Source of the DNA: Sulfurimonas sp.
Lineage (GTDB): Bacteria > Campylobacterota > Campylobacteria > Campylobacterales > Sulfurimonadaceae
NCBI GenBank assembly: GCA_015663215.1
Contig: DQSP01000010.1
Location: forward strand, 1 to 9,867
Length of the DNA stretch: 9,867 bases
Direction: 5' to 3'
Shown here: piece by piece, positions 1 through 6,202 of the stretch
Position numbering within the stretch: position 1 is the first letter of the stretch
Layout: every line of letters starts with the position of its first letter
Position numbers and translations under genes: made by a program
The notes under the pieces: model-generated
The model's input: only the letters and a program-made list of their open reading frames with translations
Database searches by the model: none
Told to the model about the DNA's origin: nothing

Positions 1-182
1 ACACACATTTTTTCGTAACATAAAAAAAGTCTAACTATTTTTAGACGTACTTCATTACCTAAAAGCGAAAATAATTTTGCTTTGTTTTCTAAAATAGAAG
101 CATCATCTTTTAATAATGCTTTAGCAGTATTAATTAGGTCATCATCTATTTCTATACGACAACATGTTAATGTAGTATCCAT
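1..182 (-). CDS. ArsR/SmtB-family metal-responsive repressor (N-terminal part; gene continues beyond base 1)
   Basis: Reading the minus strand from ATG at 182-180 gives 60 residues, still open at the window edge. A run with N-E-V-R-L-K-I-V-R-L (residues 43-52) matches the start of the winged-helix domain of ArsR/SmtB repressors, which typically reads 'adetRLrIL.lL'. Cysteines at 7, 8 and 60 are notable. Residue 60 lies in E-K-M-C-V, the place of the E-L-C-V-C metal motif, and an N-terminal cysteine plus this motif resembles the CadC-type (alpha3N) metal site, so a soft metal or arsenite ligand is likely but unproven. Such proteins leave their operator when metal binds and derepress a resistance operon, which would lie to the left of the window. 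An AAAGG ribosome site lies about 8 bp before the ATG, and a strong palindrome lies just upstream. The family is fairly certain; the ligand is not. Confidence 0.85.
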   Translation of the reverse strand, partial: MDTTLTCCRIEIDDDLINTAKALLKDDASILENKAKLFSLLGNEVRLKIVRLFLCYEKMC

Positions 183-194
183 AAGTGTAACCTT

Positions 195-226
195 TTAAGT
201 ATATTAGTTTATTCTAATATACTTAA
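195..226. promoter_or_regulatory. 13-bp perfect inverted repeat, probable operator of the ArsR-type gene
   Basis: TTAAGTATATTAG (195-207) and CTAATATACTTAA (214-226) are exact reverse complements separated by 6 bases. The repeat ends 12 bp before the repressor start codon and abuts its ribosome site. A TATATT on the minus strand (221-216) inside the right arm could be the -10 box, so a bound repressor would block its own promoter. ArsR/SmtB proteins are known to bind AT-rich inverted repeats of about this size next to their own gene. The repeat is seen directly; the operator role is inferred. The arms could also fold as an RNA hairpin, but no T-run follows, so a terminator is less likely. Confidence 0.65.
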
Positions 227-307
227 TATTAAAATCTCCTTAACTCAATGTTTTAGGGATTTTTATATTAAAACAATCATGATTTTGTATTTGTAGGGTA
301 GGGGGAC

Positions 308-330
308 TAAAAGGACATAATGTCATTTTA
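308..330 (-). terminator. Inverted repeat just after xthA; weak terminator or a protein-binding site
   Basis: The stretch reads TAAAAGGACA, TAA, TGTCATTTTA on the plus strand. Ten of eleven positions pair about the centre, the one mismatch being G313/A325. It begins 11 bases after the xthA stop codon. Read in the direction of xthA it gives an AU-rich hairpin with a 3-base loop whose 3' arm ends in TTTTA, a poor but possible intrinsic terminator. The symmetry also fits a dimeric regulator site upstream of the ArsR-type gene. The sequence does not decide between the two. Confidence 0.35.
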
Positions 331-340
331 GATGTAGAAG

Positions 341-1117
341 TTATATAGCGAGTCTAATCCCAATGGGACAGTGATCACTACCTGTTATATAGTCTAAGAT
401 AAAAGCATCTTCAAGGGATTCACACAAATCTTCACTGATGAAGAAGTAGTCTATTCTCCAGCCTACATTCTTTAGTCTTGCACTTGAACGGTATGACCAC
501 CAGCTATATCTATCAGGCTCATCGCCATTTACATATCTAAATGTATCTACATAACCGTGCTCAAGTAGTTTATCTATCCACTCTCTTTCTATTGGTAAAA
601 AACCAGATGTTTTAGAGTTTGCTTTTGGATTTTTTAGGTCTTGTTCTTTATGTGCCGTATTTACATCACCACAGATAACTATACTCTTTCCCTCTTCTCT
701 TAATTTTTCACAGTGAGTGAGAAGGTCATCATAAAACTTCATCTTGTAGTCAAGTCTCTCTTGATTCTTTTGACCATTAGGAAAGTAGATGTTAAAAAGA
801 ACTATATCTTCGTAGTGAGTCTCTACTATACGACCCTCATTCATAGTATCTATGTGATTATCAGTGGAGTTATAGTCTGATTTTAGCATTGAAAAAGTAG
901 CTGTTCCACTATAGCCTTTTTTCTCAGCTGAGTTTACAGTTAACTCTTCATACTTTTTATCAAATAGACCATTAGGAATCTGCTCAGGAAGAGCTTTTAT
1001 CTCTTGGAGACATAATATATCTGTATCTCTTTCATCTATCCATTTAAGTGCTTCTTTCGTATGCACAGCACGAATTCCATTGACATTCCACGAAATTATT
1101 TCTATTGAATCTGACAT
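341..1117 (-). CDS. xthA: Exodeoxyribonuclease III (class II AP endonuclease)
   Basis: This 258-residue protein belongs to the ExoIII/APE1 family, which cuts the DNA backbone 5' to abasic sites and removes blocked 3' ends during base excision repair in the cytoplasm. The family motifs are all present in order: W-N-V-N-G with metal-contacting Asn11, L-Q-E-I-K with catalytic Glu39, N-I-Y-F-P-N with Tyr111, G-D-V-N with Asp151 and Asn153, W-R-I-D-Y-F near 230, and the C-terminal S-D-H (Asp248, His249). The length is usual for the family. The frame stays open to 1171, but the ATG at 1117 is chosen because the family begins a few residues before the W-N-V-N-G strand and a GGAA lies about 8 bp upstream. 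The extra upstream codons run through an intergenic hairpin. The gene follows sdhE by 75 bp on the same strand and may be read partly from the sdh promoter. Confidence 0.96.
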   Translation of the reverse strand: MSDSIEIISWNVNGIRAVHTKEALKWIDERDTDILCLQEIKALPEQIPNGLFDKKYEELTVNSAEKKGYSGTATFSMLKSDYNSTDNHIDTMNEGRIVETHYEDIVLFNIYFPNGQKNQERLDYKMKFYDDLLTHCEKLREEGKSIVICGDVNTAHKEQDLKNPKANSKTSGFLPIEREWIDKLLEHGYVDTFRYVNGDEPDRYSWWSYRSSARLKNVGWRIDYFFISEDLCESLEDAFILDYITGSDHCPIGIRLAI

Positions 1118-1162
1118 ATTATTTCCATTTTTAAGATAGTGTAAAGTGTAAAAGTTGAAGGT

Positions 1163-1180
1163 TTCCCGCAAAAGCGGGAA
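1163..1180 (-). terminator. GC-rich hairpin between sdhE and xthA (possible weak terminator or 3' stabiliser)
   Basis: TTCCCGC (1163-1169), loop AAAA, GCGGGAA (1174-1180) form a perfect 7-bp stem that stands out from the AT-rich surroundings. It lies 12 bases after the sdhE stop. On the transcribed (minus) strand it is followed by ACCTTCAACTTTT rather than a clean T-run, so as an intrinsic terminator it is imperfect. It may instead mark the processed or Rho-trimmed 3' end of the sdh messenger, with some read-through into xthA. The hairpin itself is certain; its role is inferred. Confidence 0.45.
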
Positions 1181-1192
1181 GAGGAGAAGTGA

Positions 1193-2074
1193 CTATACGA
1201 AGTCAACCTTAGTAACATGGTGTTTCATACCTAGTGTTTCAGGAGGACAACCAAGTGCAAGACCTATCATCTGTTGCATGTGAAGAACAGGAAGTGAAAC
1301 TTCACGTCCTATAGCTTCAGATGCATGACCTGTTTGTGTGTCTAGTTTTAAGTGGCAAAGAGGACATGGTGTAACCATCCAGTCAGCATTACCATCCATA
1401 GCACCAGCAATTGCATTTCCAGTTAGAGTAGCAGCAACCTTAGGTGACTGAAGCTCTGCATGGAAACCACAACATTTATTTTTCTCTTCGTAATCAACTG
1501 TCATACCACCACAAGCGATGATTAAATCATCAAGTGAAGTAGGATTATAAGGGTTTTCCGGAGTATCATGAGTCTCATTTTGAAGCTCAGAAGGGCGGAT
1601 ATTGTGACAACCGTAAAAAGGTGCTATATTAAACTGGCTAAGTGGTGTAACTACCATCTCTTTTAGTTTATCAAGACCAAAGTCATCGATGATAGCATAT
1701 AAGAAGTGAGTGATTTTTGAAGTACCTTTGTACTCTAAACCAACTTCTCCAAGCTTTTCATTAACTCTTGTTTTTAACTCTTCATTGTTATCTAAACGAT
1801 GTTTAGTCATAGCAGTATTAAGCTGACAAGTATTACAGATAGTTACCATAGTAAGGCCATGTTTTTCTGCATAAGCAATATTTCTAGCATTTAAAACTAG
1901 AGATAAAAAGTCATCGTAGTCTTGTAGGTGAGAAGCACCACAGCATGAAGCTTCTGTTAGTTCTACTAGTTCTATTCCAAGTTTATCTGCAACAGCCATC
2001 GTAGACATCATTTGCTCAGGTGTACTCTGTTTAGCAGTACATCCTGTAAAAAGTGCGTATTTTAATTTTCCCAT
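1193..2074 (-). CDS. sdhE: Succinate dehydrogenase/fumarate reductase subunit E (HdrB-like CCG-domain protein)
   Basis: This 293-residue protein has two CCG (heterodisulfide reductase B-type) cysteine domains. The first uses Cys12, Cys44-Cys45 (C-C-G), Cys80 and Cys83 (C-N-T-C). The second uses Cys156, Cys201-Cys202 (C-C-G), Cys237 and Cys240 (C-P-L-C). In HdrB such motifs bind non-cubane [4Fe-4S] clusters. In type E succinate:quinone reductases and in MfrE of Wolinella and Campylobacter, this subunit replaces the haem-b membrane anchor and links the SdhAB dimer to the membrane quinone. No transmembrane segment is visible, so membrane contact would be peripheral. The ATG is 9 bp after the sdhB stop, and the ribosome site AGGAG overlaps that TAG stop, so translation is probably coupled. 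Databases sometimes name this protein SdhC or a CoB-CoM heterodisulfide reductase subunit B; the sdhAB context argues against a methanogen-type role. Confidence 0.93.
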   Translation of the reverse strand: MGKLKYALFTGCTAKQSTPEQMMSTMAVADKLGIELVELTEASCCGASHLQDYDDFLSLVLNARNIAYAEKHGLTMVTICNTCQLNTAMTKHRLDNNEELKTRVNEKLGEVGLEYKGTSKITHFLYAIIDDFGLDKLKEMVVTPLSQFNIAPFYGCHNIRPSELQNETHDTPENPYNPTSLDDLIIACGGMTVDYEEKNKCCGFHAELQSPKVAATLTGNAIAGAMDGNADWMVTPCPLCHLKLDTQTGHASEAIGREVSLPVLHMQQMIGLALGCPPETLGMKHHVTKVDFV

Positions 2075-2083
2075 TATCTACTC

Positions 2084-3061
2084 CTAGAACTTTGCAGTTG
2101 ATGAAGATTTTACAAGTTTTTGAATCTCATCAAGGTTATCTGATTTTGTAATGCCCCATGGTGGAACAATTTTACCTTTGCTAAACATCTTAAGTGCAAC
2201 TGGCATGTGTTTTACGATTCCAGCTAACTCAGAGTAAAGAACTAAGCCACCCTCATCAAGTACACCATTGCGTTTGATTGATTTCTCAAATCCAACTGCA
2301 TGGCGTGTTGCAACATTTGAGTCTGCTTTACCTGCTTGGAACAGCATATTGTGTAGTTTACCTATCTTTTCAATCGGGTTAATCTCTTTCGGACATGCTT
2401 CAGCACACTCAAAACATTTTACACAGTCCCAAACACCTGAACCCATTTGGTTCACATCTGTAAGTCTTGACTCGTTACCATCACGAACATCAGCTTCAAA
2501 TCTATAAGCCGCTGCAAACGCAGCTGGACCCATAAAGTCATCACTTATCTCAACAACAGGACAAGCATAGTGACAAGCACCACACTGAATACATAAGTCC
2601 GCTTCATCAAGTGCATTTGCCTCAGCAGGAGTTACTAAGTTCTCAACTGTTGGCGTTTCATCAATCTCAGCATCAAGGAAAGGTGTAACTTGCTCATGCT
2701 TTTCCCAGAAATCAGCTTTATCAATAATCATATCTTTGATAGCACGTTTTTTGCTTAATGGCTCTATAGTAAGTTCATTTCCAAAGACTTTAATCATTTC
2801 AGTCATAGACTCTTTACAAGCAAGAGTTGAGCGACCATTTACTTTAATAGCACATGTTCCACAGATACCGTGACGACAAGATCTTCTATATGAAAAACTT
2901 CCATCGTGATCCCATTTGATTCTGTTTAGGATGTCTAGGACAACCTCTTCAGAAGTAACATCCATAGAATAATCTTCATAGTATGGAAGATAATCTTCAT
3001 CAGCATTAAAACGAAATACTTTAAAGTTTACTTTTTGTGTAGTTATTGCATTTGTACTCAT
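2084..3061 (-). CDS. sdhB: Succinate dehydrogenase/fumarate reductase iron-sulfur subunit
   Basis: This 325-residue subunit carries electrons between the flavin of SdhA and SdhE. The N-terminal ferredoxin-like domain (about 10-105) has the [2Fe-2S] cysteines 62, 67, 70 and 82 in S-C-R-H-G-I-C-G-T-C. The C-terminal helical domain has two full four-cysteine sets: 157, 160, 163, 167 and 213, 216, 219, 223. Classical SdhB, such as that of E. coli, has a non-cysteine at the position of Cys216 and so holds a [3Fe-4S] cluster there. The extra cysteine predicts a second [4Fe-4S] cluster, as known for archaeal type E enzymes. The protein runs past the usual length of about 240 residues with a basic, hydrophobic tail, perhaps for docking SdhE. 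An AGAGGA ribosome site precedes the ATG, and the gene lies 17 bp after sdhA. Confidence 0.97.
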   Translation of the reverse strand: MSTNAITTQKVNFKVFRFNADEDYLPYYEDYSMDVTSEEVVLDILNRIKWDHDGSFSYRRSCRHGICGTCAIKVNGRSTLACKESMTEMIKVFGNELTIEPLSKKRAIKDMIIDKADFWEKHEQVTPFLDAEIDETPTVENLVTPAEANALDEADLCIQCGACHYACPVVEISDDFMGPAAFAAAYRFEADVRDGNESRLTDVNQMGSGVWDCVKCFECAEACPKEINPIEKIGKLHNMLFQAGKADSNVATRHAVGFEKSIKRNGVLDEGGLVLYSELAGIVKHMPVALKMFSKGKIVPPWGITKSDNLDEIQKLVKSSSTAKF

Positions 3062-3078
3062 AAGTTTCTCTTCCTCTT

Positions 3079-4791
3079 TTAGTAAGTTCTAGCTCTAAGC
3101 TCATGTTTGCCTAAAACAACATCCATATAATCTAGTTTGATGTTACCATCTTTATCCATATATGCCATAGTGTGCTTTAAAAAGTCATCATCATTACGAG
3201 TGTCAAAATCTTCTCTAAAGTGAGCACCACGGCTTTCATTTCTTGCAACAGCAGATTCTACTATAAACATTGCATAGTCAAGCATATGACCAAATTCTAA
3301 TGCTTCTTGAAGTTCAGTGTTAAATACCTTTGATTTATCTTTAATACGAATATTTTTATAACGCTTTCTAAGCTCTTGTATTTTAGCAATCACGATATTA
3401 AGAGTTTCTTTACTTCTAAATGCACCTGCATTTGCAGTCATACTCTGCTGAAGTTCTTCTCTAAGTTCTGGGATTTTTTCCGAACCATTATTTGTTAATA
3501 CCCAGTTGAGTTCTGCTTGTGCAGTCGCTGCATCTTCTTGTGATGCAACACGAAGTTCAATGTTGTCAATCTCTTGAGCCATTGTTTTACCAACATAACG
3601 ACCAAAAAGAAGTGCTTCAAGAACTGAGTTTGCACCAAGACGGTTTGCACCATGAACAGAGACACATGAACACTCACCCGCAGCATAAAAACCCTCTACA
3701 AACTCAGTACTATTTTTACGTACATTACCAGCTATATTTACAGGAATACCACCCATAGAATAATGTGCAGTTGCAGAGATAAGAATAGGCTCTTTAATCA
3801 TGTCTAAACCTAAGAATGTAATAGCTAATTCACGAAGTTCAGGAAGTCTTTCCATAATAAGTTCTTTTCCTAAATGTGTTACATCAATATAGACAGCATC
3901 TTTTCTCGGTCCTACACCACGACCCTCTCTTATCTCATTTAAGATTGCACGAGCAACAACATCACGAGATGCTAATTCCATCGCGTTTGGAGCATATTTC
4001 TCCATGAAACGCTCACCCTTAGAGTTAAGGAGACGTCCACCTTCTCCACGAGCAGCTTCAGAGATGAGAACACCATTACCTGAGAGACCTGATGGGTGAA
4101 ACTGTACAAACTCCATATCTTCTAAAGGGAGACCATGACGAGCAACGATGCTTAGACCATCACCTGTGTTTGCATGTGCATTTGAGTTGATTTTATATGT
4201 ACGAGCATACCCACCCGTTGCAAACATCACAGATTTAGCATTAAAAATTGCCATCTGCATATCGCGAATGTTAAATGCTATAACACCTGAAACTTTTCCA
4301 TCTTTATAAATGATATCAGCTGCATACCACTCATCCCAAAACTTTACACCAATACGAGCTGCTTGCTCATATATAGTTTGTAAAAGTGTAAGACCTGTTC
4401 TGTCTTTTGCATAACAAGCACGTGGAGAAGATTGCCCACCAAAAGGACGTTGAGCGATTTTACCATCGGGAGTTCTACTAAACGCAGCACCCATTTTTTC
4501 AACCCAACGAATAGTCTCTGGTGCATTTGAACACATAAACTCAACAGCATCTTGGTCTGCTAAATAGTCAGAACCTTTTACTGTATCAAACTCGTGAAGC
4601 TCAACACTATCTTCATCACTAAACGCTGCATTAATTCCACCTTGTGCCGCACCAGAATGACTTCTTAGTGGGTGTAGCTTCGTAATAACAGCAACTTTTT
4701 TACCTGCCTGTTGTAACTCTCTTGCTGCTGCACAACCTGCAAGGCCCGCACCAACAACAATAGCATCGTAAGTATAAATAGGAATACTCAT
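3079..4791 (-). CDS. sdhA: Succinate dehydrogenase/fumarate reductase flavoprotein subunit
   Basis: This 570-residue catalytic subunit interconverts succinate and fumarate on FAD. The dinucleotide-binding G-A-G-L-A-G is at 14-19, and His45 in [10 protein letters not shown] is the likely covalent FAD attachment site. Substrate-site residues known from E. coli SdhA are all recognisable: His232 (F-H-P-S-G), Arg276 (S-R-D-V-V-A-R), His343 (H-Y-S-M-G-G) and Arg384 (A-N-R-L-G-A-N-S). The FAD fold starts within ten residues of the first Met, and there is no twin-arginine signal. The enzyme should therefore be cytoplasmic, unlike the periplasmic MfrA of Wolinella and Campylobacter. AAGGAAA precedes the ATG. 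It heads the sdhA-sdhB-sdhE operon, and in an autotrophic Campylobacterota host it could run as fumarate reductase in the reductive TCA cycle. Direction cannot be read from sequence. Confidence 0.97.
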   Translation of the reverse strand: MSIPIYTYDAIVVGAGLAGCAAARELQQAGKKVAVITKLHPLRSHSGAAQGGINAAFSDEDSVELHEFDTVKGSDYLADQDAVEFMCSNAPETIRWVEKMGAAFSRTPDGKIAQRPFGGQSSPRACYAKDRTGLTLLQTIYEQAARIGVKFWDEWYAADIIYKDGKVSGVIAFNIRDMQMAIFNAKSVMFATGGYARTYKINSNAHANTGDGLSIVARHGLPLEDMEFVQFHPSGLSGNGVLISEAARGEGGRLLNSKGERFMEKYAPNAMELASRDVVARAILNEIREGRGVGPRKDAVYIDVTHLGKELIMERLPELRELAITFLGLDMIKEPILISATAHYSMGGIPVNIAGNVRKNSTEFVEGFYAAGECSCVSVHGANRLGANSVLEALLFGRYVGKTMAQEIDNIELRVASQEDAATAQAELNWVLTNNGSEKIPELREELQQSMTANAGAFRSKETLNIVIAKIQELRKRYKNIRIKDKSKVFNTELQEALEFGHMLDYAMFIVESAVARNESRGAHFREDFDTRNDDDFLKHTMAYMDKDGNIKLDYMDVVLGKHELRARTY

Positions 4792-4815
4792 TAAATTTCC
4801 TTAAAATTAGAACTA

Positions 4816-4848
4816 ATTATAAGCTTGATTATATCGCAAAAAATTATA
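4816..4848 (-). promoter_or_regulatory. Probable promoter region of sdhA-sdhB-sdhE with three TATAAT boxes
   Basis: On the minus strand upstream of sdhA, exact TATAAT hexamers occur at 4848-4843, 4833-4828 and 4821-4816. The middle one follows a T-rich run (TTTTTTGCGA), the arrangement typical of Campylobacterota sigma-70 promoters, which rely on the -10 box and upstream T tracts rather than a -35 box. Starting there would give a leader of about 30 bases before the sdhA ATG. The boxes are seen; which of them is used is inferred. Confidence 0.55.
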
Positions 4849-4913
4849 TGAAAGGTTAAATGGGGGTGTAAGTAGGGTTTACTTGAAGACTGTTACTATT
4901 TGAGACACATAAA

Positions 4914-6125
4914 TTACATATCTCTCTCAGCTATATCTCTTGTCTGTAAAATTCTGTTTGTACCTGTTGTTTTTGCATAATGTAGTATCTCTTTTGCTTG
5001 ACGAGATGCTTCATCAAGGTTTGTATTGTTAGGTTTGATGATAAAACCACCACTTACAGTAATAACAACTGGACCTTTGTCTGCAATGTTGAACTTAAGT
5101 TCTTCAATACTTTGTCGAATAAGTTCAACATCTTTAAATGCTTGTTCTTTACTCACACGTGATAAGATGAGTGTAAACTGGTTGTAGTCAGTTCTTGCAA
5201 TAACATCAATAGCCTGCTCATGTAAAGAGATAGTATAGGCAATCTTTTTTAGAATACTTTGTGTCATTTCCTGGGAGAATGCACGTTTGCTTTTAGAAAA
5301 ATTATCTATTTCTATTATTGTTACAGCTGTGAAGTTACTATCTTTTAAGCCCTTTTTATTTGAATATGAATTAATCAATCCCTTGTTGTTATTTATACCT
5401 GTAACTGGATCGAGCATAGTTGGATTATCTGTTGTAGATGTTTTTCTATTCATGCGCATCGAGATAGCATCTACTTCAACTGTATAGATACTGTGGTCAA
5501 CCTTGTGCTTATCTACCTGATATAAATATTCAATGTCTTTATAAATAGAAAATAATTTTTTTCTATACCAAACTGTTGCAAGAAAAATCAAGATAAATAT
5601 AACTATCGTAGCGATTTTAACAATGTTGAATTTCTTTTGACTATATTCTATATTTTTAAGAAGGATATTATTTATATGGTTTGTAATGTTTGCAAATGCA
5701 GTTGCAAGCTCTTGTTGGGCTATGTTACGAGTCTCTTCATCTTTATCGGCTACATAAAAACTATGAGCGGCATTGTTAAATGAAGTTGTTAGTATAGATA
5801 GTTTAGTTAAATCTCCAAGGTATTCAAATTCATTTGAGAAGATATATCTATCAGAGTAGTCATACTTGTAAATACTTCTTAGTTTATTTATCTCTTGGTG
5901 TAATTGTGTACTTTTCCCATTGAACTGGATAAGTGCAAGTTCAATATCATCTTTGTTAAGTTTTGTTAAAGTACTAATGATTTTCTTTTGCTTGTTTAAA
6001 TTGTTTACTTTTTCAAATGACAACTGCTGCTCTAGTGTGAGCATCATAGCAATAAAAGAGACAAAAAGTACAAAAAATAGGTAAGTATTTAAGTTGAGAA
6101 ATATTTTTTTAATCGAGTGTTTCAT
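4914..6125 (-). CDS. Membrane-anchored protein with a degenerate GGDEF domain
   Basis: This 403-residue protein has an N-terminal membrane segment (about 14-32), a helical extracytoplasmic part (about 33-167), a second membrane segment (about 168-187), a short linker and a GGDEF-like domain (about 235-395). The domain's entry D-P-V-T-G-I-N-N (239-246) is family-like, and the strand I-I-E-I-D-N-F (270-276) keeps the fold. The catalytic signature following Arg311 is T-D-Y-N-Q-F instead of x-G-G-D-E-F, and the usual RxxD inhibitory site reads Q-A-I-D (304-307). It should therefore not make c-di-GMP, and the canonical inhibitory site lacks its arginine. The layout suits a sensor that passes an outside signal to a protein partner or to GTP binding. 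AGGAA lies about 8 bp before the ATG. It precedes sdhA by 122 bp on the same strand, with its own likely terminator zone between them. No EAL or HD-GYP domain follows. Confidence 0.87.
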   Translation of the reverse strand: MKHSIKKIFLNLNTYLFFVLFVSFIAMMLTLEQQLSFEKVNNLNKQKKIISTLTKLNKDDIELALIQFNGKSTQLHQEINKLRSIYKYDYSDRYIFSNEFEYLGDLTKLSILTTSFNNAAHSFYVADKDEETRNIAQQELATAFANITNHINNILLKNIEYSQKKFNIVKIATIVIFILIFLATVWYRKKLFSIYKDIEYLYQVDKHKVDHSIYTVEVDAISMRMNRKTSTTDNPTMLDPVTGINNNKGLINSYSNKKGLKDSNFTAVTIIEIDNFSKSKRAFSQEMTQSILKKIAYTISLHEQAIDVIARTDYNQFTLILSRVSKEQAFKDVELIRQSIEELKFNIADKGPVVITVSGGFIIKPNNTNLDEASRQAKEILHYAKTTGTNRILQTRDIAERDM

Positions 6126-6143
6126 GTATATTTTTCCTAAAAA

Positions 6144-6152
6144 TGTTATAAT
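6144..6152 (+). promoter_or_regulatory. Probable promoter (extended -10) of thiL-truD-psd
   Basis: TGTTATAAT on the plus strand is an exact TATAAT with a TGn extension, in the 77-bp gap between the divergent GGDEF-like gene and thiL. A start near 6159 would give a leader of roughly 44 bases. No -35 box is obvious, which is normal for this phylum. Confidence 0.5.
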
Positions 6153-6154
6153 TA

Positions 6155-6181
6155 CTTATATTCTATATTGAGAGTTGTTAA
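6155..6181 (-). promoter_or_regulatory. Possible promoter of the GGDEF-like gene
   Basis: On the minus strand TTAACA (6181-6176) and TATAAG (6160-6155) are 15 bp apart, a slightly short but usable spacing. The implied leader is about 22 bases, with the AGGAA ribosome site inside it. Other AT-rich hexamers nearby, such as TATAAC at 6151-6146, compete, so this is only a candidate. Confidence 0.28.
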
Positions 6182-6202
6182 TATATGCTTAAAGAAGTTT
6201 AA

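Noticed and set aside
275..284. Palindrome AATCATGATT
   Set aside because: A 10-bp AT-rich palindrome is expected by chance in a sequence of this composition, and its flanks do not extend the symmetry.
294..305. G runs (GGGTAGGGGG here, and GGGGGTGTAAGTAGGG at 4862-4877) as a possible G-quadruplex
   Set aside because: Each site has only two G tracts, too few for an intramolecular quadruplex.
1118..1171. N-terminal extension of xthA by 18 codons
   Set aside because: It would translate the hairpin and the GTGTAAA repeats of the intergenic gap, lacks a ribosome site, and the ATG at 1117 fits the family start.
2268..2507. Open frame on the plus strand inside sdhB
   Set aside because: It is antisense to a highly conserved iron-sulfur coding region, has no ribosome site and no family resemblance; it is a by-product of the sdhB codons.
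3519..3758. Open frame on the plus strand inside sdhA
   Set aside because: It has low-complexity His/Gln-rich translation, no ribosome site, and is fully covered by conserved SdhA sequence.
4870..4884. AAGTA-GGGTT-TACTT stem after the GGDEF-like gene as an intrinsic terminator
   Set aside because: It has only five AT-rich pairs and no T-run on the transcribed strand; too weak to call.
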